Positions 33,062-40,606 of a DNA stretch of 59,275 nucleotides are shown here, piece by piece. The notes beneath the pieces were generated by a model, which saw only the letters and a program-made list of their open reading frames with translations, did no database searches and was not told where the DNA came from. The translations under genes were made by a program, and so were the position numbers. Within the stretch, counting starts at the first letter, position 1. Each line of letters starts with the position of its first letter. The DNA is from a virus, in the IMG/VR virus record IMGVR_UViG_3300043499_000045, positions 1-59,275 of that record. The stretch is one strand, 5' to 3'.

Positions 33062-33406
33062 TCAAGCCTCTTCTTCCTTGACGCGTTTCCAGCCGGAACG
33101 CTCATGGATTTTCACGTTGTCCGCATCGATCTCAGCTTCGACGCCCTCAGCATTCACCATCCGCACAGGCGCAGCATCCGCGCTCGACACCGGCTGCGAG
33201 CTATCGACAACCGCCGTCATGCCTGTCTCTGCACTTGGCCCAGTCGACGGCGCACCGTTAGCTGGCTCGCTTGCGTACGCTGGCAACGCCTTTGCGTTCT
33301 GCCGGACCTCGACGCCGCCTGTCGGCTGGATGTCCTGAGCAATCTTTTCGACGAGCGCAGCTTCATCGTCAACGATAGATGCGCTTGCCTTCTTTGCAGT
33401 TGTCAT
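33062..33406 (-). CDS. Small structural-region protein, 114 aa
   Basis: ATG with GAGAGGCTAAAG upstream. Ala/Ser/Val-rich, low complexity, with a small C-terminal GWKRVKEEE end. Probably a virion accessory or disordered protein; not recognised. It is preceded by an intrinsic terminator (33421..33448), so it may need readthrough or its own promoter. Confidence 0.6.
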   Translation of the reverse strand: MTTAKKASASIVDDEAALVEKIAQDIQPTGGVEVRQNAKALPAYASEPANGAPSTGPSAETGMTAVVDSSQPVSSADAAPVRMVNAEGVEAEIDADNVKIHERSGWKRVKEEEA

Positions 33407-33420
33407 CTTTAGCCTCTCGA

Positions 33421-33448
33421 TTAAAAAGCTCCGGCCGTTGGGCCGGAG
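33421..33448 (-). terminator. Intrinsic terminator
   Basis: Read leftward: CTCCGGCC CAAC GGCCGGAG, a perfect 8-bp GC stem with a four-base loop, followed by CTTTTTAA. It lies between genes 33489 and 33062 and probably reduces transcription from the head genes into the connector and tail genes. An antitermination system or partial readthrough would be needed. Confidence 0.85.
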
Positions 33449-33488
33449 TAACTTACGTCCGCCAACTACGGACACAGGAGAACGCCGG

Positions 33489-33728
33489 TTAGGGTTTGTT
33501 CAGAGGATTGATCGTCGGCTCGTCGCCGCCTGGGGCAGTCGTCGGGCCGCTTTGTTCGTCTTCCGGTGGCTCGGGCACATTCTCGCCGCGCGCACGCCGC
33601 GCTTCGCGTTCGGCCTTCGCCTCGGGCGAGTGACCGCGCCCAGCTTCGCCGCTCTTGCCGGGTGCGCCGCCGCCTTGACCGGGTGCGTTGCTACGACCTT
33701 GCGAGCCTGGATCGTCGGGTTTTGCCAT
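33489..33728 (-). CDS. Disordered Gly/Pro-rich protein, 79 aa
   Basis: ATG with CAGGAGAATTTCTC upstream. Low-complexity sequence rich in Gly, Pro, Ala, Glu (GNAPGQGGGAPGKSGEAGRG), with no fold. Similar small disordered proteins occur among phage head decoration genes. Function unknown. Confidence 0.55.
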   Translation of the reverse strand: MAKPDDPGSQGRSNAPGQGGGAPGKSGEAGRGHSPEAKAEREARRARGENVPEPPEDEQSGPTTAPGGDEPTINPLNKP

Positions 33729-33800
33729 GAGAAATTCTCCTGAAAGAGTAAAGAGCCTTGGATTCGTAGCTGTAGCAGCCACGTCGTTCTCACGTCGCGC

Positions 33801-34349
33801 TTAGCGCGCGTTGTGACGGTCGACCAATTCCGCGAGTTCTGCTTTCTTCGCATCGGCCGGGAATTGAACATTCTTCTCTTTGAGCGCAGTGCGCATCTCG
33901 TCGGTCGTCATGCCTTCAGATGCGCGCGACGTTTCCTTCGCTTGCTGGTACCCTGCGCGCGGATCGACAGGCGCGTCCTTGCCGACCTCGTCGATGTCCA
34001 ACGGCCGACCCGACGTGGTCATCGGATTCATTGCCGTGGGTGCCACGTCCGGCACCGCCTTGACGACCTGACTGCGGCCATACTTCTCGGCCGACAGACC
34101 CGTCTGCAACTCGGCGTCCGCGCCTTGCAGTTGCGGGATGTTGACGGCGTCGTCGCCTTCGCCCTTCAGACGCGGATCGAATTGCATGCCGATCAGCTTG
34201 CGTGACTCTTCGTCGATCTCGTAGTCCTGCCCAGGCGACGAGAGAATCTCACGTGCGTCGATGGGCTCGAAGTATTGGACGCCTTCAGTCGCTTCCAATT
34301 TCTTGTTGAGCGCTTCATCGTCGCCGGTATAGCGTAGTCCGATTTTCAT
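33801..34349 (-). CDS. Head-region protein with C-terminal HeH/LEM-like domain
   Basis: 182 aa. ATG with AAGGAGCACACA upstream; the longer frame was rejected. Acidic N-terminal region (QYFEPIDAREILSSPGQDYEID). The last 36 residues (MTTDEMRTALKEKNVQFPADAKKAELAELVDRHNAR) fit the HeH/SAP-like helix-extended-helix module that often ends phage head proteins and binds DNA. Confidence 0.7.
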   Translation of the reverse strand: MKIGLRYTGDDEALNKKLEATEGVQYFEPIDAREILSSPGQDYEIDEESRKLIGMQFDPRLKGEGDDAVNIPQLQGADAELQTGLSAEKYGRSQVVKAVPDVAPTAMNPMTTSGRPLDIDEVGKDAPVDPRAGYQQAKETSRASEGMTTDEMRTALKEKNVQFPADAKKAELAELVDRHNAR

Positions 34350-34359
34350 TGTGTGCTCC

Positions 34360-34740
34360 TTATGGCTTTGCCAGGAAGATCGTGCTGTTGATCGTCGGCG
34401 TAGCACCGCTGGTGTCGTTGAAGGCACGGATGTAACGGTAGTAGACGCCGCTGACCTCGTTGTTGAACGGGATCTCGAGACGCCCCGTCGTCTTCACTTC
34501 GCGTGCTGCGAGTTCGACCGGCGTGCCAAAGGCAAGCAGGAGCGAGCCTTGGATGCGCACGGTGTAGGCGTTGCCGCCAGATACGTCGACGGCGCTGGTG
34601 TCGACAACAGCGATGGCATCCAAGTGCGCATCGCCTACGTCAACGACGCGAGCAGCACCGGCCACTTGCGCGGCAGCGTCAACGGTAACAACGCCTGCGT
34701 CTTTCAGCAGCGTCAGATTGTCATAAGTGCGAGAAGCCAT
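34360..34740 (-). CDS. Small head protein (decoration candidate)
   Basis: 126 aa, AAGGAGAACAAAC before ATG, immediately downstream of the capsid gene. Beta-rich and Ala/Val-rich (VVDTSAVDVSGGNAYTVRIQGS). A decoration or cement protein would be expected here; I do not recognise the family. Confidence 0.6.
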   Translation of the reverse strand: MASRTYDNLTLLKDAGVVTVDAAAQVAGAARVVDVGDAHLDAIAVVDTSAVDVSGGNAYTVRIQGSLLLAFGTPVELAAREVKTTGRLEIPFNNEVSGVYYRYIRAFNDTSGATPTINSTIFLAKP

Positions 34741-34751
34741 GTTTGTTCTCC

Positions 34752-35678
34752 TTAAGCAACGAGTGCTGCGTTGCTGATGTGCCGAATGCGCGCAGCGGCA
34801 CGACCGTGTTCAATCACGATGCCGTTGTACCATTCGACCCGAGTGCGGAACACTGGCGCGGCTTGCAGCTCGCCCAGGTCGCGAACGTCCATTGGGCCGT
34901 TCTGGATTCCTTGGATGCGGCCGGGACCGATGCTCAGGATATAGAGCGACGTTGCCGTTGCCGGACCCGATGCCGCTGCTTCGTCGAAGCCCAGGATGTC
35001 GTCGCCGCCGTTCGCACCGTATGCGACGAGCAACGGGATATCGTTGTAGTTCGAGATGCGCCGACCAAATGCGTCCGCGCTGTAGGTCACGAAGCCTGCG
35101 ACGGCCGTCGTGCGCGCCGCTGCCGTGAACTTCCGGCGCATGGCTTTGGACATCAGATAGTGCGTCGGGTTGTCGACGGTATCGGTTGCGTCGTCGATCA
35201 CACCGAGCGATAACGGAGAGCCGCCTGATGCCGCGCCTGCCGAAATGACTTGCGCATTCACCAGACGCTTCTGCAGGCCGTCGAACTCGCGTGGGTTGGT
35301 CGATGAATCGCCCTTGATGAACTTCTGCGTCCAGCCCGCCGCGAGGGACTTCACTTTCATGCGCTCATGCGTTGCGCGCACACCTTGGCCTTGCGTCTGG
35401 ATGATGAAGCGGTCCACGTCCAGATCGCCGCCAGCAATCACCAGTGCTTCGGTCTGCGGATTCAGCACGCCGGACGACTCCGGGAATGCCTCGTTCACGC
35501 CCCGGAAGCTGATGCCTGGGAGCGAGCCTTCGCGGTTGTACTTCAGTGCGTTACCTGCGATGTCATCGAACGGCAAGACCTGGAGGATGTCCGATTCTTG
35601 CGCAAACATTTCGATGACGGCAGAGCGCACGATGTCGCCAGAGTTCAGCTTGGCGGCTTCGACGAGTGTCAGTGCCAT
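34752..35678 (-). CDS. Major capsid protein
   Basis: 308 aa, HK97-fold-type. After LTLVEAAKLNSGDIVRSAVIEMFAQ come FDDIAGNALKYNREGSLPGISFRG (N-arm/E-loop), IQTQGQGVRATHERM, then YLMSKAMRRKFTAAARTTAV in the P domain and IPLLVAYGANGGDDILG before the A-domain strands. It lies between the scaffold and head-accessory genes. No separate N-terminal protease domain is seen. Confidence 0.85.
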   Translation of the reverse strand: MALTLVEAAKLNSGDIVRSAVIEMFAQESDILQVLPFDDIAGNALKYNREGSLPGISFRGVNEAFPESSGVLNPQTEALVIAGGDLDVDRFIIQTQGQGVRATHERMKVKSLAAGWTQKFIKGDSSTNPREFDGLQKRLVNAQVISAGAASGGSPLSLGVIDDATDTVDNPTHYLMSKAMRRKFTAAARTTAVAGFVTYSADAFGRRISNYNDIPLLVAYGANGGDDILGFDEAAASGPATATSLYILSIGPGRIQGIQNGPMDVRDLGELQAAPVFRTRVEWYNGIVIEHGRAAARIRHISNAALVA

Positions 35679-35703
35679 TTGATCACCTTAAAGGATGTCA
35701 CCT

Positions 35704-36504
35704 CTAGCGCGATGCCCCCACCGCCTGCTGAGCGCGGTATTGGGTTATGCGTGCCTCGGGCGGGAGTTTTGAAAGATCGGGACCGCCTTTGGCAGCGCCG
35801 TTGGTGCCCATTGCACCGGAACCCTGTGCCCTCGGCCAGAGGTGTGGCGCGTTCTCGCGCAGCGATGCAGCCCACTCCTCGGGTGTGAGTGGCGTCTTGC
35901 CATCCTTCCCGAAGACAACGGTATCGCCGTTCATAGCGATCACGTTGCCATCGTCGTCGATGGTCCAGCCCGCGCCCTTAGCGCGCAGCACGATGTCCTC
36001 AGTTGCTTCAGGCAGCGCTCCTGCCTTCTGCGATGCCTTGATGATTGATTCGGCCATTGCGCGTTCGGCCAGCTTGTCGGCCTTCGCTTTCAGCTTGTCG
36101 GCCCGCGCGGTTTCCGCCTTGACCTTCTTGTCCCAATCCGCAGCCATACGTTCGGTGCGCTTATTGAGCACCTCGTCTAGCTTGCCTTGCTTGATCAGGC
36201 CCGCCTCTTCATCGTCCACAAACCTCTTGAGGATGGTGCGAACGGCTTCAGGATCGATGCCTTCGAACTGCGCGAGGTTGGCCTTGAGTTCTTTCTCCTT
36301 GCCAATCAACTCGCCGTTCTTTGCCTTCAGCCCTGCGACCTGCTCATTGACAGCCGCCTCGATCATGCCTTGCACGACGGGCTTCAGGTTCTCGGGAATT
36401 GCCGGTGGGGCTGGGGGCGGTGGAGGTGGTGGAGCGCCGCCGCCGCCTGGAGGATCAGGATCGGGTGCGCGGTATTTCATCATGACATTTCGCGTCAGGT
36501 ACAT
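35704..36504 (-). CDS. Scaffold protein
   Basis: 266 aa. After a Pro-rich start (GGGGAPPPPPPPAPPA, residues 18..33) it is a long charged coiled coil (about 50..160: NGELIGKEKELKANLAQFEG, DKLKAKADKLAERA), followed by a shorter C-terminal domain. This is typical of phage scaffolding proteins encoded directly upstream of the capsid gene. A strong AAGGGG lies 10 bases before the ATG. Confidence 0.8.
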   Translation of the reverse strand: MYLTRNVMMKYRAPDPDPPGGGGAPPPPPPPAPPAIPENLKPVVQGMIEAAVNEQVAGLKAKNGELIGKEKELKANLAQFEGIDPEAVRTILKRFVDDEEAGLIKQGKLDEVLNKRTERMAADWDKKVKAETARADKLKAKADKLAERAMAESIIKASQKAGALPEATEDIVLRAKGAGWTIDDDGNVIAMNGDTVVFGKDGKTPLTPEEWAASLRENAPHLWPRAQGSGAMGTNGAAKGGPDLSKLPPEARITQYRAQQAVGASR

Positions 36505-36507
36505 GCT

Positions 36508-36822
36508 TCAATTCCCCTTGGGAGTTGGATCGGATGCGATGGATTCCATGTCCCAGATCATCGCGGTGGTAATGCCGCCCATCAGGCAATCGAAGCAGAC
36601 GCAGGCGTAGATGACCGTGCCGCCAGTTGGCCCGCGCCTGCCCTGGATAGCGCCGTTCACGACGCGGGCGTAGGTCTGGGAGCCGCAGCGTTTGCATCGC
36701 AACAGCCCCCGACGTAACGGCCGTGCCTTGGCCCGCAGCAGCACCGCCAGCTTAGGAGGAGGTGCAGCCGATGCGATGAGTGTTAAGCCGGACATAAGCA
36801 AACCACGGACACGGTACGCCAT
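36508..36822 (-). CDS. Small zinc-ribbon-like protein
   Basis: 104 aa. CKRCG and CVCFDC pairs (about residues 43..48 and 74..79) suggest a zinc ribbon. N-terminus is basic (LRAKARPLRRGLLR). The start is uncertain: ATG at 36822 lacks a good site and another lies at 36795. First gene of the leftward head/tail unit after the divergent gap. Confidence 0.55.
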   Translation of the reverse strand: MAYRVRGLLMSGLTLIASAAPPPKLAVLLRAKARPLRRGLLRCKRCGSQTYARVVNGAIQGRRGPTGGTVIYACVCFDCLMGGITTAMIWDMESIASDPTPKGN

Positions 36823-36923
36823 GTCCGGCGCAAAACCAAGGCATATTTGCTAACACATTGTTGCTAGCTGGGCAATAGCCAAATCAATCCCCACTAATTT
36901 AGTCGGGATTATGGCTGGCCCTA
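36823..36923 (-). promoter_or_regulatory. Divergent gap: probable start region of leftward structural unit
   Basis: About 100 AT-richer bases between gene 36508 (leftward) and the promoter of gene 36987 (rightward). There is a short palindrome ACTAA-T-TTAGT near 36893. No convincing sigma70 promoter is seen on the leftward strand, so a middle or late promoter needing another factor is possible. Confidence 0.4.
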
Positions 36924-36980
36924 TTGCGTTACGCTTTAACGGCGTGCTATAGTTGGGCCATCGCAACCCCAAACAGAAAG
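36924..36980 (+). promoter_or_regulatory. Promoter and leader for 36987
   Basis: TTGCGT (36924..36929), 18-base spacer, TATAGT (36948..36953) within GTGCTATAGT (extended -10), then AACAGAAAG (36972..36980) six bases before ATG. Almost the same 60-base module is found at 37599..37655, and its centre GTTACGCTTTAACGxCGTGC also precedes 40848. Confidence 0.8.
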
Positions 36981-36986
36981 CACGAA

Positions 36987-37553
36987 ATGAACGCCAACCA
37001 CACATTCACCCGAGTCCGCGTGATCGAAGACGAAGCCGCTTACGAAGCCGCCATCAAGCGCCGGATCAAGAACGCCTCGCAAGACAAGTTCTTCCGCGAG
37101 AACACCGACGCCCAGGAAGTCCTCGACTGCCTGCGCCAAGCGTCCAACTGGTCCGAGTTTGCAAAATCCCTGATGGCTTCCTACGAAGAGCGCGGAACGC
37201 TAAGCCCTGCCCAATTGAACGCAGGTCGCAGCATGCTTGCCAAGCAGAAAGAAAAAGCAGCCGCGAAGGTCGCAGCCCGCAACGCACCGGCAACCTCTGG
37301 ACGCCACCTGAGCACAATCGGCCAGCGCGAGACCTTTACGCTGACGATCAATAAGCTGATGGAAATGGAAGGCATGTACGGCACCTCCTACCTGCATATT
37401 TGCGCCGACGCCAACGGCAACTCGGTGGTGTACAAAGGCACTTCGGAGCTTGGCAAGCAAGGCGAGACGGTAACGGTCAAGGCAACGATCAAAGAGCACA
37501 CTGCTTACAACGGCGTTGCCCAGACGACGATCAACCGCCCCAAAGTGCTGTAA
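36987..37553 (+). CDS. Hypothetical protein, 188 aa
   Basis: First gene of the rightward 8-kb island. Start set by AACAGAAAG. N-terminal half is highly charged and helical (RVIEDEAAYEAAIKRRIKNA), middle Lys/Ala-rich (AKQKEKAAAKVAARNAPA), C-terminal half beta-rich (FTLTINKLMEMEGMYGTSYL, VTVKATIKEHTAYNG). Not recognised. Followed by an intrinsic terminator. Confidence 0.7.
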   Translation: MNANHTFTRVRVIEDEAAYEAAIKRRIKNASQDKFFRENTDAQEVLDCLRQASNWSEFAKSLMASYEERGTLSPAQLNAGRSMLAKQKEKAAAKVAARNAPATSGRHLSTIGQRETFTLTINKLMEMEGMYGTSYLHICADANGNSVVYKGTSELGKQGETVTVKATIKEHTAYNGVAQTTINRPKVL

Positions 37554-37564
37554 AGCAGGCAAAG

Positions 37565-37590
37565 CCCGACCAAGCAGGTCGGGTTTATTT
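37565..37590 (+). terminator. Intrinsic terminator
   Basis: CCCGACC, five-base loop, GGTCGGG, then TTTATTT. A clear rho-independent terminator just after gene 36987 and just before the next promoter, so the two genes are separate transcription units. Confidence 0.85.
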
Positions 37591-37598
37591 AGCCCCTA

Positions 37599-37655
37599 TT
37601 GCGTTACGCTTTAACCGCACGCTATAATTGCGCCATCGACACCCCAAACAGAAAG
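37599..37655 (+). promoter_or_regulatory. Promoter and leader for 37662
   Basis: TTGCGT (37599..37604), 18 bases, TATAAT (37623..37628), then AACAGAAAG (37647..37655). Near-duplicate of the module at 36924. Confidence 0.8.
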
Positions 37656-37661
37656 CAGCAA

Positions 37662-37877
37662 ATGACCTCCAAGCCCACCGCCGCCGCAGCCTACGCGATG
37701 CACGTCGCTAACATCGAAGCCCAGATCGCCACCTTGCAAGCCAAGCTCGCCAAGCACAAAACCACGCCGGTCAAGCCCGGTTCCGACAGCTTCGCCTCCT
37801 GGGGCAAAGTAGGCGACCTCGCGCACGTCAGCGAAACCCTGACCGAGATCAACGAATTCTTCGGCAGCGCACTGTGA
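37662..37877 (+). CDS. Small helical protein, 71 aa
   Basis: Ala/Lys-rich N-terminal helix (AYAMHVANIEAQIATLQAKL) with a heptad-like pattern, then a short C-terminal acidic helix. Possible coiled-coil dimer. Stop overlaps the next GTG. Not recognised. Confidence 0.65.
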   Translation: MTSKPTAAAAYAMHVANIEAQIATLQAKLAKHKTTPVKPGSDSFASWGKVGDLAHVSETLTEINEFFGSAL

Positions 37878-38071
37878 AAATTAACCCCCCACTCATGGCC
37901 GTCGATTACACCCTGAACGAATTGCGCGCACGCCTGCCAGCGCTGCGCGAGCAAAGGGAAAACCCCAGCGTCGCATCAAGCTACAATCGCTTGGTCGGAA
38001 AGATCGACGCACTGGAAGCGGTTAAACGCTTGCTAGAAACCGGTTCCTACTTTGAACTGCGACTACTCTGA
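37874..38071 (+). CDS. Small helical protein, 65 aa
   Basis: GTG start overlapping the previous stop (GTGA); an ATG seven codons on is an alternative. Predicted two helices (LNELRARLPALREQRENP; VGKIDALEAVKRLLE). Not recognised. Confidence 0.6.
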   Translation: MKINPPLMAVDYTLNELRARLPALREQRENPSVASSYNRLVGKIDALEAVKRLLETGSYFELRLL

Positions 38072-38081
38072 AAGGCAAAGC

Positions 38082-38276
38082 ATGAAGCAACGCGACAAGG
38101 AAAACACGGTGGACGAGATGGTCGTCTACTTTAATAGGCACCCCAACATCCGCACGGCAACTCGGACGCTAAGCGTACAGAACGTCGAAGACCTGGAGGA
38201 ACTTGGCTTTCGAGTTAGGCCAGTGCGCGGTGAATCTGGCGTGTACCGCCGTTGTTTAATTGAGCGACGCGATTGA
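38082..38276 (+). CDS. Small protein, 64 aa
   Basis: CTGAAAGGCAAAGC before the ATG. Charged, with an ELGFRVRPV strand. Its stop lies just before the TATAAT of the next gene. Not recognised. Confidence 0.6.
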   Translation: MKQRDKENTVDEMVVYFNRHPNIRTATRTLSVQNVEDLEELGFRVRPVRGESGVYRRCLIERRD

Positions 38277-38279
38277 TGG

Positions 38280-38305
38280 TATAATTGCGGCACACCAACA
38301 GAAAG
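38280..38305 (+). promoter_or_regulatory. Promoter -10 and leader for 38312
   Basis: TATAAT 38280..38285 and AACAGAAAG 38297..38305, the same spacing as at 39080/39097. The string ATAATTGCGGCACACCAACA is shared with 39081 onward. Confidence 0.7.
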
Positions 38306-38311
38306 CACAGA

Positions 38312-38500
38312 ATGAAGATCAGCAAGCAAGACCTCACGATGACCCTGGGCACCGCCGCCGACATGGTCGCACGCGCGGACAAATTTGAGCCGCACCAATT
38401 GGCAAGGGCGCGTGTTGTGGTCGCCTACTGGGCTGCGCTGCGCGCCAAGCAAGCTCGCACAAAAGCAACAAAAGCCGCAAAGACTTGCGTGACGCGATAA
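38312..38500 (+). CDS. Small basic helical protein, 62 aa
   Basis: Starts MKISKQDLTMTLG, ends in a Lys/Ala-rich helix (RAKQARTKATKAAKTC) that could bind nucleic acid. Its last codons contain the TTGCGT -35 of the next promoter. Not recognised. Confidence 0.6.
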   Translation: MKISKQDLTMTLGTAADMVARADKFEPHQLARARVVVAYWAALRAKQARTKATKAAKTCVTR

Positions 38501-38541
38501 CGCGATGCTATAATTGCCACATCGCAACCCCAAACAGAAAG
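38485..38541 (+). promoter_or_regulatory. Promoter and leader for 38548
   Basis: TTGCGT (38485..38490), 18 bases, TATAAT (38509..38514), AACAGAAAG (38533..38541). The -35 lies in the coding end of the gene upstream; the string GTGACGCGATAACxxGATGCTATAAT recurs at 40031..40056. Confidence 0.8.
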
Positions 38542-38547
38542 CACCAA

Positions 38548-38808
38548 ATGACCAAAGTCAAAGCCCACCTCCTGAGCATCGCCCTGATCAAAGGCAACCT
38601 GAAGCTGGCCGCGCACCTCGCCATGCTGGCATCCATTGAATACGGCAACACGGTCAACCTCGACAACGCCTACGCAAAGGTCAAGGACGCGATTACGCCG
38701 AAGCAATGGTCGGGATACCTGGGCGCATTGGCAAAGGATGGTGTGTATGCACCTTGCACCGACCCGGACTTCGCTGGCTTCTACGGCACCTTGACCACAT
38801 ACGCCTAA
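38548..38808 (+). CDS. Small helical protein, 86 aa
   Basis: Predicted all-helical N-terminal two thirds (LLSIALIKGNLKLAAHLAML), and a C-terminal region with GVYAPCTDPDFAGFYG. Not recognised. Confidence 0.65.
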   Translation: MTKVKAHLLSIALIKGNLKLAAHLAMLASIEYGNTVNLDNAYAKVKDAITPKQWSGYLGALAKDGVYAPCTDPDFAGFYGTLTTYA

Positions 38809-38814
38809 AGCAAA

Positions 38815-38860
38815 ACAGCCCGCAAGGGCTGTGCTACAATACCTGCACACCAACAGAAAG
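38815..38860 (+). promoter_or_regulatory. Hairpin, promoter -10 and leader for 38867
   Basis: ACAGCCC GCAA GGGCTGT (38815..38832), a 7-bp stem with a GCAA tetraloop just after the previous gene, is followed directly by GTGCTACAAT (TACAAT 38835..38840) and AACAGAAAG (38852..38860). The hairpin may end the upstream transcript or be an operator. Confidence 0.6.
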
Positions 38861-38866
38861 CACAGA

Positions 38867-39076
38867 ATGAAAATCGAAACCGCCGCCGAAGTCCTCGCAA
38901 CCGTCAAGGTGCTCGAAGCACGCGCACGCAAAGTGCCGAAGCCAGCGCGCAACGCCTATCACCAGATCGCCAAGCGTCGCATCGCTGACGCGCGCCTCTT
39001 TGCCGACAAGAACCTGGACCACGCCATTGCTTGCATCCGCGAGGCACGCCACTGCTTGGAACTGATTGTGTACTGA
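38867..39076 (+). CDS. Small helical protein, 69 aa
   Basis: Helical, basic, with IETAAEVLATVKVLEARARK and KRRIADARLFADKNLDHAIA. The second half reads like a short TPR-type helix pair. Not recognised. Confidence 0.6.
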   Translation: MKIETAAEVLATVKVLEARARKVPKPARNAYHQIAKRRIADARLFADKNLDHAIACIREARHCLELIVY

Positions 39077-39105
39077 TGCTATAATTGCGGCACACCAACA
39101 GAAAG
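39056..39105 (+). promoter_or_regulatory. Promoter and leader for 39112
   Basis: TTGGAA (39056..39061, in the end of the gene upstream), 18 bases, TATAAT (39080..39085), AACAGAAAG (39097..39105). Confidence 0.75.
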
Positions 39106-39111
39106 CAGATA

Positions 39112-39372
39112 ATGACACGCAAGACAACCGAACAAATCGAAGAAGGCCGCTGGATGCGCGGCATCAACCGCGACATCGAGAAGCACGACAAGATCAGCAA
39201 GCTCGAAGACAAGATCATCGCATCGTGCATCATTGGCACGCTCATGCGCGAAGGCAAGACGGTTCACTACATTAACTTGACGAACCGCAAAGGCCAATAC
39301 ACCGGCAAGATCAAGACTGGCACGCACGACGCGCTGCTCGACTACCTCATTCGCAACAAATACGTCCGCTGA
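39112..39372 (+). CDS. Small protein, 86 aa
   Basis: N-terminal charged helices, then strands (SCIIGTLMREGKTVHYINLT) and a C-terminal helix. Not recognised. Three bases separate it from the next gene. Confidence 0.6.
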   Translation: MTRKTTEQIEEGRWMRGINRDIEKHDKISKLEDKIIASCIIGTLMREGKTVHYINLTNRKGQYTGKIKTGTHDALLDYLIRNKYVR

Positions 39373-39374
39373 TC

Positions 39375-39605
39375 ATGAAACACGCAAAATTCTTCGAAGC
39401 CAACCCAAACGCAACCCTGGACTTCTTTGGCAAGTTCACCCGGCAAGAGCTGCAGGCAATGAACGAGCCAGCGTGGAAGGAGCTGCGCCGCCTGGACAAC
39501 ACCGGCGACAAGCTAGCGTTCCGCGCCTATATGCGGCTGCACGAAGGCCCACGCGGTCTGATCAACTGCATCATGGCCGACCACGATCTGCCGAACAGAT
39601 TTTAA
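39375..39605 (+). CDS. Small helical protein, 76 aa
   Basis: Starts two bases after the previous stop, so probably expressed with it. Helical, WKELRRLDNTGDKLAFRAYM. Not recognised. Confidence 0.6.
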   Translation: MKHAKFFEANPNATLDFFGKFTRQELQAMNEPAWKELRRLDNTGDKLAFRAYMRLHEGPRGLINCIMADHDLPNRF

Positions 39606-39635
39606 TTTCCCAACCACCGCCAAAGAAAGCAAAGC

Positions 39636-40034
39636 ATGACATTCAAACTCTCAGCAGAACAAACAAGGGCGCGCGACGCGCTGGCCGTACGCCTCGAAGA
39701 GGAACGCGCCAAGGTCGACACCGCCGTGACCGACTTCAACGACGCGCTGACCATCGCGCGCAACACGCTGCAAGAAGCGCTCGACGCCTATAACGGCGTG
39801 CTTAGCGAAGCGCGCTTCTTCGCCGCCGACGTTTCCCAGGACTGGGAGAACGACTTCGAAGAGAAGTCCGAGCGTTGGCAGGAAAGCGAGAAGGGCGAAG
39901 GCGTGCGCGAGATGATCGAAGCGTGGCAAAACGTCGACCTCGAAGACCTGGAGATCGACATGCCCGACGCCGAGATCGACCTGAACGTGGACACGCACGA
40001 CGAAACGCTGACCAACCTCCCGACCGAAGCGTGA
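39636..40034 (+). CDS. Acidic coiled-coil protein, 132 aa
   Basis: Starts MTFKLSAEQTRARDAL; long acidic helix, then a very acidic tail (DLEDLEIDMPDAEIDLNVD). The charge pattern resembles DNA mimic or anti-restriction proteins, but this is only a resemblance. AAAGAAAGC is upstream of the ATG. Confidence 0.65.
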   Translation: MTFKLSAEQTRARDALAVRLEEERAKVDTAVTDFNDALTIARNTLQEALDAYNGVLSEARFFAADVSQDWENDFEEKSERWQESEKGEGVREMIEAWQNVDLEDLEIDMPDAEIDLNVDTHDETLTNLPTEA

Positions 40035-40050
40035 CGCGATAACAGGATGC

Positions 40051-40083
40051 TATAATCGCATCATGCCCACCCGAAACAGAAAG
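40051..40083 (+). promoter_or_regulatory. Promoter -10 and leader for 40090
   Basis: TATAAT 40051..40056 in GGATGCTATAATCGC; AACAGAAAG 40075..40083 six bases before the ATG. Confidence 0.75.
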
Positions 40084-40089
40084 CTAGAA

Positions 40090-40266
40090 ATGATGACGAA
40101 CCGACCGCTCACGCTCTGGAGCCGCCGTACCAACGCCGCCGTTGGCAACCATTGGGTCGCTGAGCGCGGCGTGACCGAAGCGACCGCCCAGGAATGGCTC
40201 GCGGTGTTCCGCAAGGACGAGCCGAACGTGATTTTCGTCGCTTGCGCGCACCGGCCGCGCGGCTAA
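40090..40266 (+). CDS. Small protein, 58 aa
   Basis: MMTNRPLTLWSRRTNAAVGNHW, then helix and an FVACAHRPRG end. The ATG after AACAGAAAG was chosen; a second ATG follows directly. Not recognised. Confidence 0.6.
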   Translation: MMTNRPLTLWSRRTNAAVGNHWVAERGVTEATAQEWLAVFRKDEPNVIFVACAHRPRG

Positions 40267-40273
40267 AATTAAA

Positions 40274-40305
40274 CACGCCGTTATGGGATAACGGCGTGCT
40301 ATAAT
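40274..40305 (+). promoter_or_regulatory. Perfect 11-bp inverted repeat abutting a -10 box
   Basis: CACGCCGTTAT GGG ATAACGGCGTG (40274..40298) followed at once by CTATAATC (TATAAT 40300..40305). A perfect dyad where the -35 and spacer should be is a good operator candidate; as a terminator it lacks a T-run. The centre, ATAACGGCGTGCTATAAT, resembles other promoter modules in the island. Confidence 0.6.
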
Positions 40306-40341
40306 CGAAGCATGCAAACCACCCCCCACCTTGGAGCCCCC

Positions 40342-40596
40342 ATGACGAAACCCGTAGGCCAGATCGAGTGGCGCGACGAAAGCGGCCGGAAACACTGGGC
40401 CGAGTTCTACTTGGCCGCTGACAACTCCTGGGGCGCGCTGAACGGTTTCCCTTTTGAGATCGAGTTCAACAAAACGGGACAAAAACGCTTTGCCCAGATT
40501 TTGCGGACGGTGGTGCACGTCGCCATCGACGAGGACGAGACCGGCAAGCCCATCACCGACAAATGGACCGTCAAGCGCACCGACTTCCCTGCCTGA
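40342..40596 (+). CDS. Small beta-rich protein, 84 aa
   Basis: ATG chosen after TTGGAGCCCCC; an upstream ATG at 40312 lacks such a site. Mixed fold with WRDESGRKHWAEFYLAADNSWG and KITDKWTVKRTDFPA. Not recognised. Confidence 0.6.
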   Translation: MTKPVGQIEWRDESGRKHWAEFYLAADNSWGALNGFPFEIEFNKTGQKRFAQILRTVVHVAIDEDETGKPITDKWTVKRTDFPA

Positions 40597-40606
40597 AAGA
40601 ACACCG

